Shown here piece after piece: positions 1 to 10,909 of a stretch of DNA of 33,874 nt. The notes below the pieces were generated by a model. The model was not told the origin of the DNA, ran no database searches, and saw only the letters and a program-made list of their open reading frames with translations. Origin of the DNA: an uncultured Desulfovibrionaceae bacterium (GTDB lineage Bacteria; Desulfobacterota; Desulfovibrionia; Desulfovibrionales; Desulfovibrionaceae); contig CASFUJ010000005.1 of NCBI GenBank assembly GCA_949297645.1, positions 1-33,874 on the forward strand, in the 5' to 3' direction. Each line of letters starts with the position of its first letter. Within the stretch, counting starts at the first letter, position 1. The translations under genes were made by a program, and so were the position numbers.

Positions 1-303
1 ATGGTCAGCGACGCCGCCGCGACCAAGGCGCCGATTGCCAAGGTGGCCGACAAGGTGTCGGGCGTATTCGTGCCGGCTGTAATAACCATCGCGCTGGTAA
101 CCATCGCCGTTTGGCTGCTCCTGGGGCAGACCGCCGGCTTCGCCCTTGCCAGAGGCATTTCTGTTCTGGTTATAAGCTGCCCTTGCGCCCTCGGGCTTGC
201 CACCCCGGTGGCGATCATGGTGGGCAACGGCGTGGGCGCAAAAAACGGCATTCTTTTCAAGACCGCCGTTTCGCTGGAAGAAACCGGCAAGACGCAGATC
301 GTC
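1..303 (+). pseudogene. Copper-type P1B ATPase fragment, both ends missing
   Basis: This fragment encodes about 100 residues of a heavy-metal-exporting P-type ATPase. Visible parts are a conserved stretch before the fifth membrane helix (KAPIAKVADKVSG), that helix, and a sixth helix carrying the metal-binding CPC motif in SCPCALGLATP. It then reaches GKTQIV. In this family the next residues are the phosphorylation motif DKTGT, but here they are absent. The frame instead runs into sequence that makes sense only as the opposite strand of an alpha-2-macroglobulin gene, and stays open to 1647 with no protein-like content. The upstream part lies outside the window. The piece cannot encode a working pump because the catalytic Asp, ATP-binding domain and last helices are missing. 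Assignment to the Cu/Ag class rests on CPC; the break may be biological or an assembly join. Confidence 0.8.
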
Positions 304-3249
304 GTTGCCGGCCACGGTGAAGGGAACCTGCGCCATGACACGGCCTTCAGCGTCGCGCACGGCAAGCAGGTATTCGCCGCTTTTTTCCGTGGGCAGCGCC
401 ATGTGCAGGCTGCCGTCCGCCTCAAAGCTCCGGCGGAACGTCGTCATGACGTTGTCCACCGGCGTCTCCTCGTAGCGGAAACGCCCGTCCTTGTCGCTGA
501 CAAGGCTCGTCACATACCGCCGTGCAAGCACCTGAAAGGAAAGCTCCCCGGGATTCACGCGCTCAAGCGCCGGCCCCAGGGCCACAAATTCCAGTCCGGC
601 CGCACTGCCCTGAGGAATAAAGTCGAGATTGCCGCCCGTTCCCGTGGGCCGGTAGCCCAGTACAGCCCGGAGCGGAGAGACGAGAAAATCAAGCTCATCC
701 GTCACGCTGCGGCCGCCTCCCGCCTCAAAGCCTTCCACCAGCACACGCGCATGCAGCGTACCGCCGCGCAGTTTTTCCAGCGGCAGCGGCAGCACGGCGC
801 AACCTTCGGCGTCGGTACGAAGTTCGGCCAGATTCAGCGTGAGCGGCGAGCCCTGATAGGGCGCGGCGTCATGGAAGGTGAAATCCTCATAGCCGGGGAA
901 GGAAAGCGGCGCAGACCAGACGGAAAGCTGACCGCGCAGACGGCGGTCCGCCGCAGGCAGGCCGTAGAGATTTCTGAGCTTCGCCGTCACCTGAGCCGAA
1001 GAGGCTTCCAGCCAGCCCGTTCCGGGACGCGGCGCAAGCGCAAGGGAAAGCTCCATGGTATCGGGCTGAAATTCCTCCACGCGCACCGCCGCGGAACCCA
1101 GCACCACGTCCACACCCTGCACGCCGGGCGTGCGCACGTTGAGCCGGTAACGCCCGGAAGGCGCGCTTTCCGGCGCGTCCCACGAAAATTCGGCCAGACC
1201 GTCCGGCCCTACGGTGAAGCGGCGCGTAAAAAGCGTGCGCTCCGCCGGGTCGAGAAGCTCGGCGAAAAGCGGCATGTCGGCGGGCAGGGCCTTCCAGTCG
1301 CCCCGGCGCAGAAGCATGCCGAAACGCAGCGTCTCTCCGGGCCGGAACATGCCCCGCTGGCTGAACACATAGGCGTTCACGCCGTCGGCATGACTGGTCT
1401 GCCCCTGCGTGGGAAAGCGGGATACATCCACTCTGCGTGCGTCATCCTCGAGAGAAAGCCACGCCATGTCCTCTCCCTCGGTGCTTTTCAAGAACGCCGT
1501 CACGGCCACGGGACGCTTTTCCCGCACAAGACCGGAAACGGAAGGAAGAACGGCGTGCCCCTCATGATCGCTCACGGCCTCCGCCACGGGCTGTCCGTTG
1601 GCGCCGAGAACGCGCACCACGGCCCCGGCCACGGGCTCGCCCCGTGAAAGGGAACAGAGGAACACGTCGCGCCTGCCGTCCGCGGCTTTCTTGACGAGCA
1701 TGCCCATATCGGTGACCAGCAGAAAACGATCGGTCGCGGTCCGCATCCTGTCGCCGTCCATACCCGTGAGTTCAAGACGTATGAGACCGCGTCCGTCTTT
1801 CAGAAGCGGCGTCACATCCAGCACGGAAAACTGCGGCTCTCCGGGCTCCGTGCGCCTGAGGAAAAGGGTGCCTTCCATGCTGTCCGACATCTCGTCAAGG
1901 GGCAGGTACATGCCCGAAAACGGCGACGGCTGCACGGCCAGAAGGCCGAGATAGGAATCCAGCACGCGCTGCGCCCGCCAGCGTATGGCGGTCAGGCCGC
2001 TGGAATGAATGTCCAGTTTGCGCTCTCCGCCCAGGGCAAGCACGTTGCCGGGCTGAAGGAAATCCAGTTCCGCATGGAACGGCGCGGCATGGAACACCTC
2101 GCGCCACGGTCCGGCCAGCGTATGCTCCGGCGAGGGTCCGAAGCCCGGAGGAAGCTCAAAAAGCACATAGCTGCCCGGCTGTGCGAAGACGCGGAAACTC
2201 ATCCGGCCCGTAAGCGCGTCCGCGCTCTGCAGGGGCTCCACACGCACGGCTTTCGCGCGGCTGAGAACCTCATCGTCGATGACGGGGGCCGCCGTCCATG
2301 CCGTGGGCGAATGGGCGTCGTCATGCAGCGCGCGGGGAAGCTCCACGGCCTTCAGCGCACGGGCCACGTCGCCGGGCCGTACAAGGAGACTCGTCTCCAG
2401 CGTCAGATGGTATTCTCCCGCGAGGTTTTCATCCTGCTTATTCTCAAGCGCGGCGCGCTGCACGGTGAACAGCGTACGTTTCCCGGGTACCGTCACCTGC
2501 TGCACGGCCGTGTCGCGCCCTTCCGGCACGACCCACTCCGTACCGTTGCCGCGCACCTCACCGGCAACGCCGGGCAGAGAGAGCGTAACGGCGGCAGGGC
2601 CCTCCGCCAGCGAACGCACCCGCATCCTGACAAGGCAGGCTCCGCCTTCGCTCCAGACAAATTCCGGCGCACCGAGACGGAGCGCGGTATCGGAAACGGC
2701 GATGACGGCATCGCGCTCCATCACCGCCCTGTCGGGCGGCGTGGTGAAGGAAACATCAAAGGTGACGGCCCGCTCCCCGTCGATGTCCGGGTCAATCCAT
2801 ACGCCGCCTTCCATCCTCAACGCCGTAAGAGGCGGGGTGGAAAAAGAAAGCTGCGTCCGGCCCAACTTCGCGCGGACAGGCAGAAACGTCTCGGAGAAGG
2901 AGACGGTGAAGGTCGTATCCGCCGCCCACGGACTCTTCGGGCGGAAGACAAGGCTGCTGTCGCCTTCCCAGCGCCAGTCTCCGGGAATATCGGGAGAAAG
3001 ACGCACGCCCGCCACGGGCGCGCCGTCCCGCCCGGGACTTACCGCGCAGCGGCTCGCCCACTCGCTGCCGTAATCTCTTCTGCACAGAGGCTCGTCCGGT
3101 ACAAGAGAGAGTCTGAGCGCATCGTCCCCTTCAAGAGGAGCCGTAACCACGGTACGGACATACGCCGGAACATGCTGCGAAGCGCCAGAGGCAGGAACAA
3201 CCATGCAACACCAGAGGAGAAAAGGCAGCAACGCCATACGATAACGCAT
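298..3249 (-). CDS. Alpha-2-macroglobulin family protein, C-terminal half missing
   Basis: Bacterial alpha-2-macroglobulins are large envelope proteins thought to trap foreign proteases. The start at 3249 is supported by GGAGG six bases upstream and a hydrophobic signal peptide (residues 1 to about 23, MRYRMALLPFLLWCCMVV) ending near ASGAS. About 980 residues follow with family-typical macroglobulin-domain phrases, including FRPGETLRFGMLLR and a late GEYLLAVRD followed by VPFTVAG. At that point homologues continue with several hundred more residues, including the bait and thioester-region domains. Here the coding sense ends near base 300, where antisense ATPase sequence begins, although the frame stays open to base 1. 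A canonical lipobox is not evident despite two cysteines in the signal region. The gene is probably broken or artificially joined. No partner penicillin-binding protein gene is visible in the window. Confidence 0.85.
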
Positions 3250-3453
3250 GGAATCCTCCATAGAGACGGGTTTGCCCCATCATAGAATAATTACCTGCCG
3301 CTGACAAGAAACAGTGACCTTTCGTCCGGAAAGGCACGATGTGTCCGAAATTGTGTTTTTGACGCCCCGTCCGTACAAGGCTACACCCTTGACGCCGCTC
3401 CTCTGCTCCTGATGAAAGCCACGCCCCCTCACGCCCGACCGACAGTACAAAGA

Positions 3454-3490
3454 CAAAAAAAGTCCGGTTCCCCGAAGAAAACCGGACTTC
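3454..3490 (-). terminator. Rho-independent terminator after ebfC
   Basis: A perfect 9-bp stem (3461-3469 with 3480-3488, extended by one A-T pair) closes a 10-base loop. It is followed on the minus strand by a run of U encoded by 3455-3460. It lies about 35 bases after the ebfC stop codon and closes the dnaX-ebfC operon. Confidence 0.85.
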
Positions 3491-3522
3491 CGCTCCCGGC
3501 ACATGCCGGAACACACGGGAAA

Positions 3523-3834
3523 CTAGAACATGCCGGGCAGATGAATCCCGCCGGAAATGTTGGCCATTTCGCGGTCAAGATTGGCGCGGCCGATGCGCAC
3601 GGCCTCGTTCACCGCGGTGATGACGAGATCCTGCAGCATTTCGGTGTCGCCGCTTTCCAGAATGGCCTTATCGATGGTGATGGACTTCATTTCCTGGCGT
3701 CCGTTCATGACCACCTTCACCATGCCGCCGCCGGCGGAAGCTTCCACTTCCTTCTCGGCCATTTCCTGCTGAAGCTTCGCTATCTTGTTCTGCATCACCT
3801 GAGCCTGACGCAGCAGGTCGTTCATGTTCTTCAT
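3523..3834 (-). CDS. ebfC: YbaB/EbfC nucleoid-associated protein
   Basis: This 103-residue protein belongs to the YbaB/EbfC family of small dimeric DNA-binding proteins that coat the nucleoid. The family pattern is clear: an N-terminal helix rich in Gln and Lys (LLRQAQVMQNKIAKLQQEMA), then GGGMVKVVMNG, the IDKAILESGDTEMLQDLV core, and a C-terminal GGIHLPGMF close to the family's usual G-[ML]-x-LPG ending. Length is normal. The start at 3834 has AAGGAG seven bases upstream. It lies 48 bases after dnaX, the widely conserved dnaX-ebfC order, and a terminator follows. The recombination gene recR, often third in this operon, is not present here. Confidence 0.95.
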   Translation of the reverse strand: MKNMNDLLRQAQVMQNKIAKLQQEMAEKEVEASAGGGMVKVVMNGRQEMKSITIDKAILESGDTEMLQDLVITAVNEAVRIGRANLDREMANISGGIHLPGMF

Positions 3835-3882
3835 GCCATGTCTCCTTGAAAAGCAAGGGCGTTGGGCCCTTCTGTTGCGATG

Positions 3883-5763
<1,881 letters not shown>

Positions 5764-5853
5764 AGGATATCCGCTCCGGCCGCGCACCAAAACAACGGAG
5801 ACGCGGCGCATGATGCGCCCGTAACGGGCCTGAAAAATGCAAAAGTCAGGGAA

Positions 5854-5882
5854 ACTTTACGGCCTGCCCTTTTTCCGGTCAA
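5854..5882 (-). promoter_or_regulatory. Sigma70-type promoter of dnaX-ebfC
   Basis: On the minus strand TTGACC (5877-5882) is separated by exactly 17 bases from TAAAGT (5854-5859). The predicted transcript would start near 5847, leaving a leader of about 85 bases before the dnaX ATG. The match is good but by eye only. Confidence 0.55.
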
Positions 5883-6072
5883 GCGGGGAAAAAGCGCGGA
5901 TGCCGAACAGGCACAGGGAGCGCGCGGGCCGGCAGCACCGCAAAAATCGCGCCCTTTTCCCCTCGGAAAGATGCTGCCTTCCCGCCCCACTCCCTGAGTA
6001 GTCCGGGAAAATTCTTTCCTGAAAGAAGACCTCACCGGGACAGGTTCGCACGCTCCCGCACGTTCTTCTCCG
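5883..6072. other. Intergenic, no gene seen; possible structured minus-strand RNA
   Basis: No convincing ORF is present. On the minus strand GGGAGCG near 6050 could pair with CGCTCCC near 5915, and several shorter stems lie between, so a folded transcript is conceivable. A small SRP RNA was considered because it often lies next to dnaX, but its diagnostic loop is not intact. I make no functional claim. Confidence 0.25.
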
Positions 6073-6221
6073 TTAGAGCATTTTCAGTTTGAAATACTTT
6101 GCATTTCAAATCATACGGCCTGTCGTTTCGCGGAAAAAACGCGGTTTTTCCGCTCACTTTTGGCCGGGCGGCGCAGCGTCGCCGCCTCGTGTTTTACTTT
6201 TTCAAAGATAAAACGCTCTAA
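6073..6221. repeat. MITE-like element with terminal inverted repeats and internal hairpins
   Basis: Imperfect 12-bp terminal inverted repeats, TTAGAGCATTTT (6073-6084) and AAAACGCTCTAA (6210-6221), differ by one base and enclose about 150 bp. Inside are a TTTGAAAT/ATTTCAAA stem (6088-6095 with 6103-6110), a 9-bp GCGGAAAAA/TTTTTCCGC hairpin (6130-6138 with 6145-6153), a GGCGGCG/CGCCGCC stem (near 6168-6186) and GTTTTA/TAAAAC (6191-6196 with 6209-6214). No ORF is carried. The architecture resembles small non-autonomous palindromic repeats. It occurs once in this window, so its repeat status is inferred. Confidence 0.5.
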
Positions 6222-6386
6222 AACGCGCCCTCTGCCGCCTTCGACAACAGCACCGGACACTTTCCTGCACCCAGCCCCTCCCACGGGCAGACAGTCGGAA
6301 AGGCAGCGCACGAAAAGACAGGAAAAAACCGGCGGGAGGTTTCGGACGCCACGGGGCGACAACGCGCAAACGCCCCGCAAAGACGC
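6222..6386. other. Intergenic, nothing recognised
   Basis: This is a GC-rich stretch downstream of the LysR gene's stop codon. A short GGGGCG/CGCCCC stem (6353-6358 with 6371-6376) could be a weak end-of-gene hairpin, but no U-run follows it on the minus strand. Confidence 0.3.
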
Positions 6387-7340
6387 CTAACGGGCCAGCT
6401 CCTGAATCCTGGCCAGTCCGTCCTTCAGCTCCTCCCGAAGTTTCTCTATGAGGGCGGAAGCCTGCGGACTCAGATGCTTGTGATGCCGGAGCAGAATGCC
6501 GTTGTGCACCGGAGGCAGGATGCCGTCCAGAGGATAGGAGCGCAGCCCTTCGCCGAGATTGCCGTACTTGCTGGCCATGAGGCACAGCTCGTCCATGACG
6601 GCCACGCCCATGCCCTGGTTCACATAGCGCAACATAAGATGGTAGTTGTTTACGCTGAGCACCGTATGAAGCGGCTGGGAAAGCGATGCCAGAGACGTGT
6701 CGAAATACGGGTCGCCGCTCTCCTCCATGTTTTCCGCAAGAAAGGAAATGAAGGGCAGACGTATCAGGTCCTGCTCCGTCGGCCGTTCCGGCAGGCCGAA
6801 CTCGTTGTCCTCCCGCGCGATGAGCAGCGGCCTTGACGTGAACAGTTCCTCAAGCGTGCAGTTGGGTGCATCCCTCGTAATGCCGGTGAGTCCGAAATCC
6901 ACCCGGGAACTGGCCACGTCGTCCACCGTTTCGTAAGGCAGGGCGCGGCGTATCTTGATACGGACTTCCGGATGCTGACGGCGGAAGGCCGCGATAATGC
7001 GGACCACTCGTGCGGAAAAGGGCAAATTGCTGGAAATACTGATGGTTCCGCGCAGTCGCCCTGAAGGGGAGCTGATGTCCGAACGCATGCCGCGCAGAAG
7101 TTCGAAGGTGGAAATCGTCCACGACAAAAGACGCTCCCCTTCCGGAGTAATGCGCAGACGTTTCATGTATCTATCGAACAATACAGTATTTAATTGCTGT
7201 TCAAGCTGCCGGATCTGCCAGCTTATGGTGGACGGGTTGCGGTTCATGAGCTGCGCCGCCTTGCGTATGCTGCCCGTCTTGGCCGTGTAGTAAAACCCGC
7301 GCAGGTGCTGAAAAAAGTCTCCGCTCAGTTCTTCTATCAT
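6387..7340 (-). CDS. LysR-type transcriptional regulator
   Basis: This 317-residue regulator has the LysR layout. A winged helix-turn-helix occupies residues 5-65 (FYYTAKTGSIRKAAQLMNRN, then STISWQIRQLEQQLNTVLFDR), a linker helix follows, and a substrate-binding effector domain starts near residue 90 (GTISISSNLPFSARVVRIIAAF). The start at 7340 has GGAG six bases upstream. A longer in-frame ATG at 7427 has no Shine-Dalgarno sequence and adds non-conserved residues. The gene is transcribed divergently from the TAXI-TRAP-flavoprotein operon, the usual arrangement for a LysR protein controlling its neighbour, so that operon is the likely target and its imported substrate a likely co-inducer. The inducer cannot be read from sequence. 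The variable C-terminal domain has no diagnostic match that I recognise. Confidence 0.92.
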   Translation of the reverse strand: MIEELSGDFFQHLRGFYYTAKTGSIRKAAQLMNRNPSTISWQIRQLEQQLNTVLFDRYMKRLRITPEGERLLSWTISTFELLRGMRSDISSPSGRLRGTISISSNLPFSARVVRIIAAFRRQHPEVRIKIRRALPYETVDDVASSRVDFGLTGITRDAPNCTLEELFTSRPLLIAREDNEFGLPERPTEQDLIRLPFISFLAENMEESGDPYFDTSLASLSQPLHTVLSVNNYHLMLRYVNQGMGVAVMDELCLMASKYGNLGEGLRSYPLDGILPPVHNGILLRHHKHLSPQASALIEKLREELKDGLARIQELAR

Positions 7341-7737
7341 CTTTTTCTCCGTATCGGCTTCTTCGTCTTTTCCGGAAAAAACCACCGGAACAAACGCCTT
7401 CTCATCGCCGTCCGGCATTTGTGCCATTTAAAACAAGTTTAAAAAAAACGACGTCAGTCGCGGACGACACGCCGCATTTTTCCGCATAAGAAAAAACCGT
7501 CGCTCCGGCGCCCGAAAAAATACCCGAAAGTTTCTTTCGAGACACTTTTTCCGGCCGTTCAGCTGCAAACCCCGCACGGAAAAATACTTTTTTTACGGAA
7601 AATAATGCCGGGCCACCCCTTTTCCGCCGGAAAGACGGGAATCACAAAAAACAATCAACTCCGCATATTATGACGGACCTTATTTTGAAATGTCCATTTT
7701 GTATGATTTCATCACACAATAAACAAATCTTTTCAAA
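7341..7737. other. Divergent regulatory region between LysR gene and TRAP operon
   Basis: This non-coding region is AT-richer than its surroundings, with runs of A and T. It contains an inverted pair TGAAAT (7686-7691) and ATTTCA (7706-7711) and the decamer TTTGTATGAT (7698-7707), which recurs in a palindrome at 14630. Both are candidate operator elements upstream of the promoter at 7738. Confidence 0.4.
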
Positions 7738-7766
7738 TTGACAAGACATGTTCGTTTATGGATTAT
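7738..7766 (+). promoter_or_regulatory. Sigma70-type promoter of the TAXI-TRAP operon
   Basis: A perfect TTGACA (7738-7743) lies 17 bases before GATTAT (7761-7766). The predicted start near 7773 leaves a short leader ending in AGGAGG before the ATG at 7794. Confidence 0.6.
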
Positions 7767-7793
7767 TTTCACAATAGCAATCAGGAGGCTACC

Positions 7794-8774
7794 ATGGCTC
7801 GCATTTCTTTCAAATCTCTGGCGGCATTGATACTGGTTCTCGGCCTTTCCACCCCGTCCCACGCGGCAAACGTGGAAATTCAGGCGGGCATTTTCGGCGG
7901 AACCCTTTATCAGATGAGCTATGCTCTGACGGAAATCCTCAAGGTCCACGCTCCCGAAATCACGGCCAGCGCTGTGGAGACCAACGGTACGGGCATGGGC
8001 ATCATCAAGGCTTCCCAGGCGCCTGAACGGCGCATCGTCGCCGGCACGCTGGTTCCCGTCATGGAAGCCCGCGCCGGTATTCCCCCCTACAAGAAGGCTT
8101 TCACGGGCCTGAAGCTCATCGGCAACATGAGCGAAAACATCCAGACCCTCATCACCTTCGACCCCAGCATCAAGACCATTGAAGACCTCAAGGGCAAGCG
8201 CGTCGGCCTCGGCCCCAAGCCCACGGTTCTCGGCCACAACCACGCCTCCATCGTGATGGCCGCCTGCTCCGACCCCAAGTCCATCGACTTCGAATACATG
8301 AACTGGGGCAGCATGCGTGACGCCATGCTCGACGGCTCCATCGACGCCATGATTCTCGGTGTGAGCTCCCGTCAGACTCCGCCCTGGGTCCCCGTCGCCG
8401 TTTATGGTGAACTCATCGCTTCCCGCGGCAATCCTCACTACATCGACATTCCCGTCGAAGCCGTGAAGAAGGCTTCCGAAAACGACAAGATTGCCTACGA
8501 ATGCAAGGACGTGCCCGCCGGCGCCATCGCCGAAAACGTTCCTCCGAAGGACGTTCCCAGCTGGCGCGACCTGCTCGGCCTCTACGCCTTCGACGAACTG
8601 GACGAACAGACCGCCTACACCATCGCCAAGGTTCTCTACGAACACTGCGACGAAATGGCCACCTACTCCGCCGCCGCCAAGGGCGTGTGGCCTGAACTCA
8701 TCGTTCCCACCGTTCCGGACGACATGATTCATCCCGGCGCTCTCCGCTTCTACAAGGAAAAGGGCCTGCGCTGA
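7794..8774 (+). CDS. TAXI-family TRAP transporter solute-binding protein
   Basis: This is the periplasmic substrate-capturing component of a TAXI-type TRAP transporter, 326 residues long. It has a Sec signal peptide (1-24, MARISFKSLAALILVLG to PSHA) and then the family opening IFGGTLYQMSYALTEIL. Further typical phrases are the TNGTGMGI region and a middle segment IKTIEDLKGKRVGLGPKP. The start at 7794 has AGGAGG six bases upstream; an ATG at 7758 in frame would block the signal peptide and is rejected. It is the first gene of the operon and precedes the fused permease by 168 bases. TAXI systems import organic anions such as carboxylates using an ion gradient. The ligand here is unknown but is presumably the substrate of the flavoprotein downstream. 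Confidence 0.92.
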   Translation: MARISFKSLAALILVLGLSTPSHAANVEIQAGIFGGTLYQMSYALTEILKVHAPEITASAVETNGTGMGIIKASQAPERRIVAGTLVPVMEARAGIPPYKKAFTGLKLIGNMSENIQTLITFDPSIKTIEDLKGKRVGLGPKPTVLGHNHASIVMAACSDPKSIDFEYMNWGSMRDAMLDGSIDAMILGVSSRQTPPWVPVAVYGELIASRGNPHYIDIPVEAVKKASENDKIAYECKDVPAGAIAENVPPKDVPSWRDLLGLYAFDELDEQTAYTIAKVLYEHCDEMATYSAAAKGVWPELIVPTVPDDMIHPGALRFYKEKGLR

Positions 8775-8942
8775 TTTCTCTCCCTCCGTGCGTCGGACAC
8801 CCCTCTCCGGCGCACGGTCCATCTCCGCTTCTCTTCATATCATAACACTACGGTCATGGCGTAAACGTCTTCCCTGCAATCGAAAGAGGCAGGGGTCTGG
8901 ATGTTTACTCCCTTTCCCCTTGTCCACCGAAAAGAGGAAACC

Positions 8943-10835
8943 ATGGAAACGGCTAAAAACAATGTGGTACGCATGCTCATGATAGGGGTCGCCCTCATCA
9001 TGGCTCTCTACCATCTGGTTTATACCCAGTGGATGCTCATCGGCCCCATCCAGCATCAGAACCTGCACTACATGATGGCTCTCGTGCTGGTCTTCCTGTG
9101 GGTGTTCACCAGACAGAAAACGAAGTTCGGCAAGGCCATCGTCATAGTGCTCATAGGCCTGTCCATCTATGCCACGGCCTACATGTTCCTGAACTACAGC
9201 GGTCTGCAGGAAGAACGCGGTCCCATGCTGGACCTCACGGGACAGGACATGTTCGTGGGCGTGCTGCTGGTGGGACTCGGCATCGAAGCGTCCAGACGCT
9301 CCTTCGGCTGGGTTTTCCCCATCGTCGCCATGTGCTTCATCGCCTATGCCGTCTTCGGGCATTATCTGCCCGGCCCGCTGCAGGCTCCCAACATCAGCAT
9401 CGATGAACTGCTCGTAAGCTACGGTCTGGACCTGTCCGGCGGCATCTACGGTCAGGTGCTCGGCATCAGCGCCAACTACATCTTCCTGTTCGTGCTCTTC
9501 GGCAGCCTGCTCGGCGCCACGGGCGCGGCCCGCTTCTTCAACCAGGTCGGCATGCTCACCGGCAGCAAGCTGGACGGCGGCCCGGCCATCACCGCCGTGG
9601 TGTCCAGCGCCCTCATGGGTTCGGTGACCGGCAGCGTCATGGCCAACGTGGCCGCCACCGGCGCGTTCACCATTCCCCTCATGAAGAAGGTCGGCTACAA
9701 GCCCTACCAGGCCGGCGCCATCGAAGCCGCCGCCTCCTCCGGCGGACAGATTATGCCCCCCGTCATGGGCGCCACCGCCTTCGTCATGGCGGAACTGGCC
9801 GAAGTGCCCTATGTCACCGTCATGGCCGCCGCGCTCATTCCGTCCCTGCTCTACTTCCTGTCCGTAGGCCTTTATGCCCAGTTCCAGGCAAAGCGCCTCG
9901 GCATCCGCATGGACCCGAGCGACATCGCCGCCTTCTCCCTGCGCGCCTTCATCCACGACGCTCCCATCTTCGTGCTTCCCCTGCTGGCCATCATCGCCCT
10001 GCTGGTCATGGGCTACAGCCCCATGTTCACCATCTTCTGGGCCATGATGCTGCTGCTCGTGCTCAACATCATCGACATCGTCACCTCCAAGAAGTACGAC
10101 CAGCTCAAGAACATCATCCCGGCCTTCATCGACGGCGCCGTCACCGGTGCGAAAATCGGCGTCACCTGCGCCGTGCTCGGCCCCATCATGACCACCGTGA
10201 CCAAGACGCTGCTCGGCATCAAGATTCCCCAGCTCATCGTCATGTGGTCTCACGGCAGCATTCCCATCGCGCTCTTCATCACCATGTGCGTGTGCCTCAT
10301 TCTCGGCATGGGCGTGCCTACGCTGGCGGCCTACCTGCTCGTCTCCATGGTGGGTATTCCGGTGCTCGTGAACATGGGCGTGGACCCCTTCGCCGCCCAC
10401 ATGTTCGTGTTCGTGTTCGCCTGCTTCTCCTGCCTGACCCCGCCCATCGCCCTTGCCGCCCTGCCCGCGGCCGGCATTGCGGAATCCTCGTACATGAGAA
10501 CGGCGCTTGAAGCCTCCATGGTGGGCGCCGTGGGCTTCGCCATCCCCTACCTGGTGGTGGGTCGTCCCGCGCTCATGCTCGGTCAGGGCCCGCTTGCCGA
10601 AACGCTTATCGTCTCCGCCGTGGGTGTGTTCACCGTCATCGCCTTCTGCATGATGATTACCGGCTACGGTCTGCGAGTGCTCAACGTGCTGGAACGCTGG
10701 TGCCTCGGCGGCGTCGTCGCCCTGTGCGGCCTCTGGATTGCCATCGGGCACATCACCTTCCTGCTTACCGGCATCGCCGTGTTCGCCGCCCTCTTCGCCT
10801 TCCAGCTGAAGGGCCGCAAGAAGGCATCCGCTTAG
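8943..10835 (+). CDS. TRAP transporter permease, fused small and large subunits
   Basis: This 630-residue inner-membrane protein is a fused 4TM/12TM TRAP permease, the form that partners TAXI binding proteins. The first quarter has the small-subunit helices (VRMLMIGVALIMALYHLVYT onward). The large-subunit part follows, with characteristic phrases GSLLGATGAARFFNQVG, SALMGSVTGSVMANVAATG and AAASSGGQIMPPVMGATAFV, the last being a family signature. The C-terminal part repeats this pattern with LILGMGVPTLAAYLLVS. The ATG at 8943 with GAGGAA is chosen over an ATG at 8901 whose extension is not family-like. It lies between its binding protein and the flavoprotein gene (74-base gap), so all should be co-transcribed. 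Confidence 0.93.
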   Translation: METAKNNVVRMLMIGVALIMALYHLVYTQWMLIGPIQHQNLHYMMALVLVFLWVFTRQKTKFGKAIVIVLIGLSIYATAYMFLNYSGLQEERGPMLDLTGQDMFVGVLLVGLGIEASRRSFGWVFPIVAMCFIAYAVFGHYLPGPLQAPNISIDELLVSYGLDLSGGIYGQVLGISANYIFLFVLFGSLLGATGAARFFNQVGMLTGSKLDGGPAITAVVSSALMGSVTGSVMANVAATGAFTIPLMKKVGYKPYQAGAIEAAASSGGQIMPPVMGATAFVMAELAEVPYVTVMAAALIPSLLYFLSVGLYAQFQAKRLGIRMDPSDIAAFSLRAFIHDAPIFVLPLLAIIALLVMGYSPMFTIFWAMMLLLVLNIIDIVTSKKYDQLKNIIPAFIDGAVTGAKIGVTCAVLGPIMTTVTKTLLGIKIPQLIVMWSHGSIPIALFITMCVCLILGMGVPTLAAYLLVSMVGIPVLVNMGVDPFAAHMFVFVFACFSCLTPPIALAALPAAGIAESSYMRTALEASMVGAVGFAIPYLVVGRPALMLGQGPLAETLIVSAVGVFTVIAFCMMITGYGLRVLNVLERWCLGGVVALCGLWIAIGHITFLLTGIAVFAALFAFQLKGRKKASA

Positions 10836-10909
10836 ATTTTTCTTCCTTGCAAGAAAACCCGCTTCTTTTCGAACAAGGAATTATCCCTTAACTCATAGAG
10901 GATATTTCA

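Noticed and set aside
304-1647. Continuation of the plus-strand frame from the ATPase fragment to 1647
   Set aside because: After about 303 the plus-strand translation has no ATPase features and is rich in Arg, His and Ala, while the minus strand reads clearly as macroglobulin.
5883-6060. Small SRP RNA (ffs) upstream of dnaX on the minus strand
   Set aside because: Fragments resembling GGTGAGGTC and GGGAAGGCAGCA occur, but the required GUCAGG, GGAA tetraloop and AGCAGC are not in the right order.
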